Origin: an uncultured Selenomonadales bacterium
GTDB taxonomy: Bacteria > Bacillota > Negativicutes > Acidaminococcales > Acidaminococcaceae
Reading direction: 5' to 3'
Length of the DNA: 52,255 bases
Assembly: GCA_900315805.1 (NCBI GenBank)
Contig: ONAN01000010.1
Location: 1-52,255, forward strand
The notes under the pieces were generated by a model. It did no database searches and was not told the DNA's origin. It was given only the letters and a program-made list of their open reading frames with translations. This document shows positions 29,801-36,547 of the stretch, piece by piece. Position 1 is the stretch's first letter. Each line of letters opens with the position of its first letter. The translations under genes and the position numbers were made by a program.

Positions 29801-30567
29801 GAAAATTTCATGGTATTGATCAGGACATCCGGCACCGGTTTGCCCTTATGGAAAAAGTAATGGTCGAACACGTCGGATAAGGACGGCATCCCGGCCGATG
29901 TATCGAGAAAACTGTTGGCAAAAACAGGCAGGACCTGGCAGCCCCGTGCCTGCAGGGCCCGGATCAGGGCATCTTGGTACGACAGGTCGCCCCAGATCCA
30001 TTCGTCGCGGTAGAAAAGCAGCCCCACGACCGGTTTGTCCGCGGCGCAGTGCGCTGCCCGGTAGGCTTCGGCGTCAGTGGTGTAGCGCTCTTCCTGCTCC
30101 GGATCGTAAATGCCGGCCCAGGCAAAAGGCTTCGGTGCTTCCGGCTGCGCCGTCCCGGGGGCGCAGAGGGCCGTGGCATAGAGCCAGACGTTCCGGTAAT
30201 TGGTGTTGCCGCCATAGAGGAAATACAGGCGGAACTGATGCAGGACACTGGTTTCGATGGCAGTACTGTGCTCTGCCGCGTCTCCCTTGACGGAATCCAG
30301 GAAGTACGGAATGCCGTGAGCCTCCAAAAAGCTCCGGCAGGCCTTCCAGAATGGACTCTTCGAGGCGTTCTTCATAAAATGGATCATGACCAGGGACGCA
30401 CCGGTGAACTTGCGTTCCCACGACGCATTCCAGTCGCTGGAGCGTTCAGCCAGAACCGGGATGCAGAGGTCGGATATCCGCCCCTCTTCCTGCAGCTCGC
30501 CGCATGCCTTGCGCATGGCGGCGTAGCGCCGGTCGTGGTTGGTCATGTAAATAATTTTCAGCTCCAT
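26824..30567 (-). CDS. CobN/BchH-type large subunit of metal chelatase
   Basis: The 1247-residue product matches the CobN family (1200-1300 residues), the porphyrin/corrin-binding subunit that inserts metal using ATP hydrolysed by the I/D pair. Visible signatures: VIHFGTHGNLEWLPGK (about 531-546, with H533 and H537), the KIALIFHNYPAKNSNIGSASGLD segment, and the C-terminal YVRWGGHVFGGGTRGEF and QWDATSDVMDD regions. AAAGGAG lies upstream of the ATG. CobN inserts cobalt in aerobic B12 synthesis, yet anaerobes usually use CbiK/CbiX, so in this probably anaerobic host the substrate could be cobyrinate-like, or something else. End is acidic (EDDGDDDE). Confidence 0.92.
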   Translation of the reverse strand: MELKIIYMTNHDRRYAAMRKACGELQEEGRISDLCIPVLAERSSDWNASWERKFTGASLVMIHFMKNASKSPFWKACRSFLEAHGIPYFLDSVKGDAAEHSTAIETSVLHQFRLYFLYGGNTNYRNVWLYATALCAPGTAQPEAPKPFAWAGIYDPEQEERYTTDAEAYRAAHCAADKPVVGLLFYRDEWIWGDLSYQDALIRALQARGCQVLPVFANSFLDTSAGMPSLSDVFDHYFFHKGKPVPDVLINTMKFSLTGSGRMNPAKLQELGVPVLDAYTLLVPEQDWRKNPEGLNAVEESIAVAMPELDGVIHGVPVAGRVREADGAVHFTPLPERIERMAAKAAKWARLHRLPNKDKKIALIFHNYPAKNSNIGSASGLDTMESAIRLLRRMKETGYTVDFIPPDTEDLVRLMTSHATNDISSLTEEQAEACQKLKASDYRAFFESLAPEAQAKMTKQWGEAPGDVMLSEAGDILVPGTMDGNLFLSVQPSRQYGMDPAKAYHDPYIAPTHQYLAFYYWLREVWKADAVIHFGTHGNLEWLPGKSTGLDEASYPDIALGDLPNIYPYHMTITGEGMIAKRRAAACLIGYLPAPLTDAGAYDEIAELEKTLDEYVRLKEAGSDVSDMNQSILDLVRKAKLEQDVPYDASRPFEEYTASLHDYIEELKDSEVHAGLHILGQPPEGTLLTDSILQLLRLSNGDVDSIYELWAAKYGTTPDWIQSHAAEIMPCGMTGGALMDQIRRETRKVIATLQEGSFTEEALATALALPELQAADPVSAPLPDGWTAKAEALLRFVNTEVYPRLARTTEEMDHTLDALSGRFVPPGPSGSPNAGGVRLLPSGRNFYGVDPRALPSPAGWKLGVRLADKMVEKFIATQGQYPENIGMVLWSGPNMRSSGQDIAEFLYLLGVRPVWQKGSLHVRGLEIIPLSELKRPRIDVTGRISGLFRDTLPQLAELMDKAVLLAASQEEAPEDNFVRKHIQEDTQLLEDKGVSADDAWRSAAYRIFGNAPGTYGAGVNTVLDSHNWETQDDLAKVYVRWGGHVFGGGTRGEFHPELFQRRLAQLDLTIKNEENHESNILSSDDYNAFHGGMISAVKSLGGKTPQSYVGDSSNRSAVGVRTVQEEMRRVFHAESMNPKYIEGLMKHGYKGATDLANRLSISFQWDATSDVMDDSMYEQYAQKYALDPKMQQWMKKVNPWALQSIAETLLEADQRQMWNANDETKDELQQLYLSVEGELEDDGDDDE

Positions 30568-30616
30568 GGAAATCTCCTTTCCCGACGGCTCCGCCCGGAT
30601 GCCGCCCGGCTATTAA

Positions 30617-30661
30617 TGATATTCTATATCAATAAGATTATAATACCTTTAATATTATAAT
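30617..30661 (-). promoter_or_regulatory. Promoter/operator region of the chelatase operon
   Basis: About 50 bases upstream of the large subunit lies a perfect inverted repeat TGATAT-TCT-ATATCA (30617-30631). Just beyond it are two identical palindromes ATTATAAT (30637-30644 and 30654-30661), which contain minus-strand TATAAT -10 candidates. With the -10 at 30637-30642, the inverted repeat would cover the transcription start, as expected for a repressor site. The motif recalls metal-sensing Fur-family boxes but is not a clear match to a named one. Confidence 0.55.
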
Positions 30662-30734
30662 ACTTTTAGGAATAAATTTTAAGCAATGGAAGGGCAGAAT
30701 ACAAAATTTTTTTGTTCCGCAGCCGGTTTCGGGC

Positions 30735-30789
30735 ACACAAAAAAGGACTGTCACGGAATGCAGTATCAACTGTATTCCGCGCAGCCCTT
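30735..30789 (-). terminator. Terminator of the CGGC-domain gene
   Basis: On the minus strand CGGAATACAG and CTGCATTCCG (plus 30754-30779, one mismatch) form the upper stem and AGGGCTG/CAGTCCT (30782-30788 with 30744-30750) the lower, followed by T6. Confidence 0.85.
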
Positions 30790-30812
30790 CTCCGGTGGTT
30801 CGGGACAGGCCC

Positions 30813-31169
30813 TCAGTGGGTGCCTTCCACGACCTGGATGCCGTTCTGTTTCAGGTAATCGGCAATTTTGACGATCCACGGACAAGTATGACGGTTGTCG
30901 GGATTGTCCTTGTCCTTTTTGCTCGTGCAGTGGCTCAGATGAACCACATCGACCTGTTTTTCAATCAAGCGGTCCAGCTTCTTTTTCAGGCCCGGATCGT
31001 TTTCCACGGTCTGGCCGCAGCCGTTGCACGTCATGAGGCTGACGAGCCGCAGCTCTTCGTCACCGTATGGCGCAAAGGCCTTGTCTTTTTCATTGAACGC
31101 CCGCAGGCAGCCCGTGGCGCCGCAGCGCATGCTGACATCGTGGCAGCGGATGATGGCGATTTTCTTCAT
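30813..31169 (-). CDS. CGGC-domain protein
   Basis: A 118-residue protein of the CGGC (putative metal-binding) family: MKKIAIIRCHDVSMRCGATGCLRAF, then LMTCNGCG, and LSHCTSKK with a later CPW. Seven or more Cys and several His suggest metal or Fe-S binding. I use the ATG at 31169, preceded by AAGGAGG; the frame is open further upstream without a start signal. It lies upstream of the chelatase operon on the same strand but has its own terminator, so it is a separate transcript. Function is not established for the family. Confidence 0.8.
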   Translation of the reverse strand: MKKIAIIRCHDVSMRCGATGCLRAFNEKDKAFAPYGDEELRLVSLMTCNGCGQTVENDPGLKKKLDRLIEKQVDVVHLSHCTSKKDKDNPDNRHTCPWIVKIADYLKQNGIQVVEGTH

Positions 31170-31204
31170 AATTGAAATACCTCCTTGCTTGGAACTCTTC
31201 TTAC

Positions 31205-31243
31205 AGTATAGCACGAATAGCGGAAAAATAAATTTTCTCCGCT
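31205..31243 (-). promoter_or_regulatory. Promoter with inverted repeat for the CGGC gene
   Basis: A minus-strand TATACT (-10; plus 31205-31210) lies 35 bases before the ATG. An inverted repeat AGCGGA(31219-31224)...TCCGCT(31238-31243), with partly paired A/T-rich inner bases, covers the -35 position, where no good -35 hexamer exists. It could be an operator or activator site. Confidence 0.4.
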
Positions 31244-31312
31244 TATTTTGCATGCGACATAATGTGTCCGGGCCAGGCTGTATGATGTAGAAAACGGAAG
31301 GAGGAAACGGTT

Positions 31313-31732
31313 ATGATGTCCGGGACGGAAGAACGGAAAAACGAAGAACAGGAAGCGCCGGTGTACGTGACGGTGACAGGGACAAAGCACTATGACCACG
31401 GGAACTTTTTCTGCGGCGACGTGCTGTGCTGCGTGAAGGAACCGGACAACCCGGTGGACAGCGAGGCCATTTTCGCGATGGCCCCGGCTTCTGGAAAAAT
31501 CGGCTACCTGGCCAATGCCTGGTCGACGACTGTGCGGGGGACATGGTCGGCCGGGCGTGTTTACGATAAAGTGGACAACACGTTCTTTGTGGAAGTGCTG
31601 TTCCTGTTTCACGGAACCATGGTAGCCCGCCTGCTGCCGACCACGCCGGAGGTCAAAGAACGCTACGACCGGCAGGGCAGCCGCCGCGGGGATGGCGGCG
31701 ATCCGCTCCAGGTGCTTTACCTGGGAAAGTGA
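31313..31732 (+). CDS. HIRAN-domain protein
   Basis: A 139-residue protein that is mostly one HIRAN-like domain: VTGTKHYDHGNFFCGDVL, the key VKEPDNPVDSEAI, then KIGYLANAWSTTVRGTWSAGRVYD. HIRAN domains in larger helicases bind DNA ends; small stand-alone versions are common in Clostridia and Negativicutes and their role is unknown. Start ATG 31313 is 8 bases after GGAAGGAGG; a second ATG follows at 31316. The gene is divergent from the CGGC gene and ends with a terminator, so it is monocistronic. Confidence 0.72.
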   Translation: MMSGTEERKNEEQEAPVYVTVTGTKHYDHGNFFCGDVLCCVKEPDNPVDSEAIFAMAPASGKIGYLANAWSTTVRGTWSAGRVYDKVDNTFFVEVLFLFHGTMVARLLPTTPEVKERYDRQGSRRGDGGDPLQVLYLGK

Positions 31733-31770
31733 CGGACCTGCAGGGGAAAAAGTAAAAAGGAAGCAGACGG

Positions 31771-31828
31771 AAAGGCGCCTTGCGCCGGTCTCAGGGGGAG
31801 AAACGAGGCCGGGCAGGGCGCCTTTTTG
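31771..31828 (+). terminator. Terminator after the HIRAN gene
   Basis: AAAGGCGCC (31771-31779) pairs with GGCGCCTTT (31817-31825), with an inner GCCGGTCTC/GAGGCCGGGC stem, then T5. On the other strand it is weakly T-rich and may also serve the PepSY gene. Confidence 0.85.
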
Positions 31829-31913
31829 AGGAGAGGATTCAGAGGGGGGATTTATGTCTCAGTGTCTGTTTGGTTTCTGGTTGTGCATAAGGAATTGCTT
31901 CCAGCCGTAAGCG

Positions 31914-32882
31914 TCAGAAGAGTTTGGCCAGAAAGGTTTTCTGCGGCCGTACGGCCGTGTTCAGGATTTTGCCGCTGCGGGCGTCCACGAGGAACGAGGC
32001 CTCGGAATTGCCGGTGTTGCAGCGTACTTTGTAGAACAAGGGCCGGTTGGCCAGGCTCTGGCGGTCAGCCATCGTGACGCCTTTCGGAGCGTCCGGGGAA
32101 GCCAGGCCCTGTTTGGGAGCCGGCGCCTGGGTGGAACCGGGTGCCTGGGCGGACGGGCCGGCCTGTTCCGGTGCCTGTTTCAAACTGCCAGGCATGGGGG
32201 CGGCTTCTTCCTGCCGGTCGTCGTCACGGTAGCGCCGGCCTTCGTAGCCGCGATGATAGCCATCGCCCCAGGGACCGCCGCACGGACCGTATCCGTCACC
32301 GCGTCTGCCGTAGCCGGGACCCCAGCCGCCGCAGTAAGCTTCTTCGTTGTCGTTATCCCGGCCGCGTTCCCATTCCATGGCCCGCGGGCCGTCGCCGCGG
32401 CGTTCTTTTGCGAACTGTACCGGACGGCCTTCCCGGCGGCCGTTATCAAAACGGGCTCCGGCTTTTTCCCGGAACTCTTTGCGGCCGCCGTCGTCCTTAT
32501 CCTTCTTGAAACGTTTGTCCTGGCCGAACCCCGGCGTGTCCAGCATGACAGAGTCGATCTTCAGGGAAGCGGCATCCGTGCCCAGGGCTTCTGCCACAAC
32601 CTGGCGTGCCTGGTCAGCCGAAATCAGCTGAATGTTTTCCTTGGCGGCGAGGTTGGAGAGGATGTTGCTGCGGGTTTTCATGGCCTGCGCGCGGGCGATG
32701 CCGTGCTGGTAATGCGTGTAGGCGCTTCCGCCGACACCCAGTACGGCCAGCAGTACAACAGCGGCACCGGCCTGTTTCATCCGTTTCGGCGTAATGACGC
32801 GGCGGATCCGGGACCAGCGGGTTTCCTTTTCTTCTTCCGGGGTATTGAGCGTCTCTTTGTTTTCATTCAGGTTTTCATCCAT
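31914..32882 (-). CDS. Membrane-anchored PepSY-domain protein with large low-complexity insert
   Basis: A 322-residue protein: charged cytoplasmic N-terminus (1-35), one membrane helix (about 37-55), then an extracytoplasmic part. Residues ~83-115 (ISADQARQVVAEALGTDAASLKIDSV) match the first half of a PepSY domain and 281-310 (FYKVRCNTGNSEASFLVDARSGKIL) the second half. Between them lie ~165 residues rich in Arg/Asp/Gly, then Gly/Tyr/Trp, then Ala/Pro/Gln, with C184 and C201. PepSY domains are found on envelope stress and peptidase-linked proteins. I start at the ATG after AAGGAGG (32882). Function unknown; it may belong to the kinase regulon described below. Confidence 0.78.
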   Translation of the reverse strand: MDENLNENKETLNTPEEEKETRWSRIRRVITPKRMKQAGAAVVLLAVLGVGGSAYTHYQHGIARAQAMKTRSNILSNLAAKENIQLISADQARQVVAEALGTDAASLKIDSVMLDTPGFGQDKRFKKDKDDGGRKEFREKAGARFDNGRREGRPVQFAKERRGDGPRAMEWERGRDNDNEEAYCGGWGPGYGRRGDGYGPCGGPWGDGYHRGYEGRRYRDDDRQEEAAPMPGSLKQAPEQAGPSAQAPGSTQAPAPKQGLASPDAPKGVTMADRQSLANRPLFYKVRCNTGNSEASFLVDARSGKILNTAVRPQKTFLAKLF

Positions 32883-32952
32883 TTTATGTTCCTCCTTTTT
32901 ATTAGCAGGTTCAGCAGCAGGGTTGGTTTCTTTTTTCCTTGCCTTTACCTGT

Positions 32953-32976
32953 ATCATAGGGGAGGAAGATTAAACG
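32953..32976 (-). promoter_or_regulatory. Promoter of the PepSY gene with shared upstream box
   Basis: A minus-strand TATGAT (-10; plus 32953-32958) lies 70 bases before the start. The minus-strand box CGTTTAATCTTC (plus 32965-32976) sits just upstream in the spacer and -35 area, where no consensus -35 exists. The same box, with one change, lies upstream of DUF368 and of the response regulator. Confidence 0.45.
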
Positions 32977-33013
32977 AAAATTAATACGGAGAAAATTTTT
33001 TTGTTTTTCTGCA

Positions 33014-33892
33014 TCAGGCCGACATCAGCTGCTTGAACCGGTTCAGGATGGCCAGCAGGGCACCGCCCAGCAAAAAGTACACCAGGCTGAACGTGGCCCA
33101 GGTCATAGCCGGCTGGGGCACCTTGAGGGTCGTCGGACCGTTCACGATGGTGAAGAGCGACCCGATCAGCAGGCCGAGGATGAAGTAGATCATGGCGGAA
33201 CGATGGTCCTGGAGCGCGTTTTTCACCAGGCGGATGACGCAAGTGATGCCGGTCACGATGCCCAGACAAAAGATGACCAGGGCCGGCAGGCCGGCAAAGT
33301 TCAGGTGCAGCGCGTCCCGGACGGCGCTGATGACAGGCACGTAAAGACCGAAGATGAGCAGCATGGTGGAGCCGGAAATGCCGGGCAGTACCATGGCGCT
33401 GATGGCTACTATGGCGGCTGCGAAGATATAGATTCCGAGGGACAGGGAAAGCTGCGATATATCAACGCCGGGTCCGTGGCCGGACACCGGATTCAGAAAC
33501 GGGAGAAGGAGGGGGATGGCAATGCCCGGGACGAGCCAGATAAGGTTCCGTTTCTCTTTTAACGCCTCCTTTTCTTCGCGGTAGATGAGGGGCAGGGAAA
33601 AGAGGGACAGGCCCAGGAAGAGGGAACTCAGTTCGTAGATGTGCGTCGTGAACAGGCTGCCGAGCAGCAGGACGGAAGAACTCATTCCGATAACCCAGCC
33701 CACACCGAGTTTGCCGAGAAAGATCAATCCTTCCCGCTTTTGCTCACGGTTCCCCAGAAACAGGTAATAGAGGGAGCGGATGAAGGTGTCGTAAAAACCG
33801 AGTACGAAGGCAACGGTACCGCCGGACACGCCGGGTACGCTGTCGGCTGCGGCCATGCAGAAGCCGCGGATCAGGTTTAGCAGCAGTTCCAT
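33014..33892 (-). CDS. DUF368 membrane protein (PopT-type polyprenyl-phosphate translocase)
   Basis: A 292-residue protein with about eight hydrophobic segments. The family signatures are ADSVPGVSGGT (about 16-26) near the N-terminus and LPGISGSTMLL (about 189-199) in the internal repeat. DUF368 proteins (PopT) have been linked to recycling of undecaprenyl phosphate across the membrane, the lipid carrier for cell-wall precursors; that role for this protein is inferred. It lies between the PepSY gene and the two-component system, all on the minus strand, each as its own transcript. Confidence 0.88.
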   Translation of the reverse strand: MELLLNLIRGFCMAAADSVPGVSGGTVAFVLGFYDTFIRSLYYLFLGNREQKREGLIFLGKLGVGWVIGMSSSVLLLGSLFTTHIYELSSLFLGLSLFSLPLIYREEKEALKEKRNLIWLVPGIAIPLLLPFLNPVSGHGPGVDISQLSLSLGIYIFAAAIVAISAMVLPGISGSTMLLIFGLYVPVISAVRDALHLNFAGLPALVIFCLGIVTGITCVIRLVKNALQDHRSAMIYFILGLLIGSLFTIVNGPTTLKVPQPAMTWATFSLVYFLLGGALLAILNRFKQLMSA

Positions 33893-33977
33893 AAAGATCC
33901 TTCCTTTCCCTTTCTTCGCTTTCAGTTTCTCAAAAAATATGAAAAAAGGCAGAAACGAAGACTAAACATTTCCTTAA

Positions 33978-33989
33978 GAATATTAAACG
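33978..33989 (-). promoter_or_regulatory. Shared AT-rich box upstream of DUF368
   Basis: Minus-strand CGTTTAATATTC (plus 33978-33989), ~85 bases before the gene. A matching box (CGTTTAATCTTC) lies upstream of the PepSY gene and TTTAATATTC upstream of the response regulator. A candidate binding site for that regulator. Confidence 0.4.
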
Positions 33990-34035
33990 GGAGAGGCGTC
34001 TGTTCAGGAACAGATGAAGTAAACAAAAGAAACAT

Positions 34036-34085
34036 ACAAAAACCGCAGGCACCGGTAAAACCGGTTGTCTGCGGTTTGGTTTTTC
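34036..34085 (-). terminator. Terminator after the two-component operon
   Basis: AAACCGCAG (34040-34048) pairs with CTGCGGTTT (34069-34077), with an inner CCGGT/ACCGG stem. On the minus strand it ends in T5 after the kinase gene; the right flank is also T-rich on the plus strand. Confidence 0.85.
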
Positions 34086-34104
34086 TGTTCAAGGTTTTGC
34101 TGCG

Positions 34105-35616
34105 TCAGCTTTTTGGCAGCTCCAGGGAGAAGGTGCTGCCTTTGCCCGGGGTGGAGGCGGCGTGATACTTGCCGTGGTGGATTTTCAACACCTGGGCGAC
34201 GAAGGAGAGGCCCAGGCCAAGGCCTTTGTTCGTCTTGCGGTTGCGGGAAGCGTCAGCCTGATAAAAGCGCTCCCAGACTTTGTTCACGGCATCCGGTGCC
34301 ATTCCTTGTCCGTCATCCTGCACGGAAATTACGTAGGAATCCTGTTTTTCCTGCAGGGAAAGGAGAATGGTGCTGCGCGTGAATTTGAGGGCGTTGTCCA
34401 ACAGGTTGCCGACAGCCCGCTGGAGCAGGATGGCATGGCCCCGGACGGGAGCCGCATGGTCCGGCAGGTCGGCTGTCAGCCGGATATCCTGCTGGCTCGC
34501 CAGCAGGCGGTAATCCTGCAGGGTATCCCGCAGGAGCTGTGTCAGATCCAGCGGTTCGAGGCGCACGGCATCGGGTTTTTCCATGCGTGTCAGTTCCAGC
34601 AGTTCGTTGATCATGACGGACATTTTTTTGCTTTGGGCATGGATGGTCCGGAAGCTTTCCTTTGCCTCGTCGAGGGATTCAGCGTAACTGCCGGCATATT
34701 CGCTTTCCGCCATGATGGCGGAAACGGGCGTGCGCAGCTCGTGGGACACATCGGACGAGAACTGCTTTTCCCGCTGCATGGATTCTTCGAGGCGGTCCAG
34801 CATGGTGTTGAAGGTGCCCGCCATCTGGTGCAGCTCGTCTTTGCCGGGAGCCAGTTCGATGCGGCGGGACAGGTCCTGTTCCTCGCCGATTTGGCGTGCC
34901 GTGGCGCTGATGACCTCCACGGGCCGGAACCCGCGCTTGATGATGCGGTAGCCGCCGACAGCGGCCAGCAGGATGAAGAACGGCATCAGGATCAGGAAGC
35001 TGCGGACCAGCAGGGCCGCCTGCTTGGCCGAGTCGCTTTCCGCCGTGACACTGCGGATCCAGTAGGTTTTACCGGCCGAACCATAGGGGCCGGACTGGCC
35101 GGATGCAGCGGGCACGTCGTGGTGTTCGTCGTGCATGCCGCCCATCATGCCGGATCCCATGGGACCCATGCCACGGCCCATACCCATGCCGCCCATGCCA
35201 TTCCTGCCGGTCATCATGCCGGGACCCATGCGCCGGGGCAGGTAGCGGGGTTCCACGGGCCGGTCCTCGTAATGGTATGTCTTTCCGTTCGCCGAGAATT
35301 CCCGCGGGCCCTCGCCTTTATAGGGAAGCTTGGCGGCGTCAGGCATACCCTGGGGCAGCTGGCCGCGGATGACGTTGCCTTCGTTGTCGTACAGGATGGT
35401 GTAGACGCCGTCGTCGAAGGCGTCGAACCGGTCGGGCGTCTTGACGGCCTTGCCCAGCTGGTTGTGCACCGTGTCCTGCATAAGGCTGATGCGGAGGGTG
35501 TCGTTCATCTTCACCATGGCGCCGCCGAGCAGCACGAAGAGCAGGCACAGCAGGATGGTGTACCAGGCAGTGACCCGCACGGCGATGGGGATGTTACGGA
35601 ACCATTGTTTCAACAT
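34105..35616 (-). CDS. Sensor histidine kinase with Met/His-rich extracytoplasmic segment
   Basis: A 503-residue kinase: membrane helix 1 (about 13-34), extracytoplasmic domain (35-202), helix 2 (about 203-225), HAMP (about 226-278), HisKA with phospho-acceptor H292 in SHELRTP, and HATPase with NLLDNALKF, DDGQGM and GLGLGL. Residues 130-166 are strikingly rich in Met and Gly (11 Met) and end in MHDEHHD, a composition typical of Cu(I)/Ag(I)-binding segments. A metal-sensing role as in CusS is therefore plausible but inferred. The regulator gene ends 16 bases upstream. No copper exporter with intact motifs is in the window. Confidence 0.93.
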   Translation of the reverse strand: MLKQWFRNIPIAVRVTAWYTILLCLLFVLLGGAMVKMNDTLRISLMQDTVHNQLGKAVKTPDRFDAFDDGVYTILYDNEGNVIRGQLPQGMPDAAKLPYKGEGPREFSANGKTYHYEDRPVEPRYLPRRMGPGMMTGRNGMGGMGMGRGMGPMGSGMMGGMHDEHHDVPAASGQSGPYGSAGKTYWIRSVTAESDSAKQAALLVRSFLILMPFFILLAAVGGYRIIKRGFRPVEVISATARQIGEEQDLSRRIELAPGKDELHQMAGTFNTMLDRLEESMQREKQFSSDVSHELRTPVSAIMAESEYAGSYAESLDEAKESFRTIHAQSKKMSVMINELLELTRMEKPDAVRLEPLDLTQLLRDTLQDYRLLASQQDIRLTADLPDHAAPVRGHAILLQRAVGNLLDNALKFTRSTILLSLQEKQDSYVISVQDDGQGMAPDAVNKVWERFYQADASRNRKTNKGLGLGLSFVAQVLKIHHGKYHAASTPGKGSTFSLELPKS

Positions 35617-35632
35617 GTTGTACTCCCGATCC

Positions 35633-36331
35633 TTATTTCTGGTGATTCCCGGACGGTCCTTCTTCTTCGCGGATGGTGTAGCCCATGCCGCGGACCGTCT
35701 GGATGAGTTTCACATCGTGGCCTTTGTCGATCTTGCGGCGCAGGCTGTTGATGTAGACGTCGATCATATTGGAGGCCCCTTCGTAGGAAAAATCCCATAC
35801 GTGCTCCTGAATCTGGCCGCGGGACAGGACGCTGCCGGCGTTGCGGAGCAGGCATTCCAGGATGGCGTATTCCTTGGCGGTCAGCTCGATGTCCTGGCCG
35901 GCCCGGCAGACGCGGCGTGTCGCCGTGTCCATGGTCAGGTCGGCGATGCCGATCACGTTCGACGCCTCCTTGTGGTTGCGGCGCAGCAGGGCGCGCAGCC
36001 GCGCCAGCAGCTCCGGAAACTCAAAGGGCTTGACGAGGTAGTCGTCCCCGCCGGCATCCAGGCCGGTGACCTTGTCGTCGAGGGAATCCCGCGCCGTCAG
36101 GAAGAGGACCGGCGTCGCGTCGCCCTTGGCGCGCAGGCGCTTGACGAGGGTGAAGCCGTCGATCTTCGGCATCATGACATCGACGACGAGAACATCGTAC
36201 TGCGCCACGGCGAGCAGCTCCAGGGCGTCCTGCCCGTCCAAGGCGCTGTCCACGCTGTAATTTTCCTTTTTCAGCCGTTTCGTGATGACCTTGTTCAAGG
36301 TCTCTTCGTCTTCCACAACCAGAACTTTCAT
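35633..36331 (-). CDS. OmpR/PhoB-family response regulator
   Basis: A 232-residue regulator: receiver domain with acidic pocket E7-D8-E9, phospho-acceptor D51 in VVDVMMP, switch Thr in LTARD and the conserved Lys in VKPFEF; then a winged-helix DNA-binding domain ending LIQTVRGMGYTIREE. It precedes its kinase by 16 bases, a classic operon. The promoter has a TATACT -10 and an AT-rich box in place of a -35, suggesting activation by an OmpR-type protein, perhaps itself. Confidence 0.96.
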   Translation of the reverse strand: MKVLVVEDEETLNKVITKRLKKENYSVDSALDGQDALELLAVAQYDVLVVDVMMPKIDGFTLVKRLRAKGDATPVLFLTARDSLDDKVTGLDAGGDDYLVKPFEFPELLARLRALLRRNHKEASNVIGIADLTMDTATRRVCRAGQDIELTAKEYAILECLLRNAGSVLSRGQIQEHVWDFSYEGASNMIDVYINSLRRKIDKGHDVKLIQTVRGMGYTIREEEGPSGNHQK

Positions 36332-36398
36332 AATTCAGAACCTCTATTCGTTGGAATGAATGCATCTTGTACCCATGATATCCCACTTTTGTGCCTAA

Positions 36399-36431
36399 AG
36401 TATAGCAGAATTTGATGAAGGGAATATTAAA
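36399..36431 (-). promoter_or_regulatory. Promoter of the response regulator with shared box at -35
   Basis: Minus-strand TATACT (plus 36399-36404), 68 bases before the ATG. At 17-base spacing no consensus -35 is present; instead minus-strand TTTAATATTC (plus 36422-36431) covers that position. The same sequence occurs upstream of DUF368 and, with one change, of the PepSY gene. Confidence 0.5.
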
Positions 36432-36517
36432 ATTTGCGGCGCGCCGGTCTTTTACATCTTTCCTTGAACGGGCAATTGGTGTACAATAATTACAAATAAC
36501 ATATACGGAAACAAATG

Positions 36518-36546
36518 AAAGGAGGCAGTGGCGCCGCGCGCGCCAC
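36518..36546 (+). promoter_or_regulatory. Shine-Dalgarno separated from the fbp start by a GC hairpin
   Basis: AAAGGAGG (36518-36525) is 22 bases before the ATG at 36548. Between them GTGGCG (36528-36533) can pair with CGCCAC (36541-36546), with one more C-G pair inside. Folding would bring the ribosome-binding site next to the ATG, while the hairpin itself might modulate initiation. Confidence 0.5.
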
Positions 36547-36547
36547 G

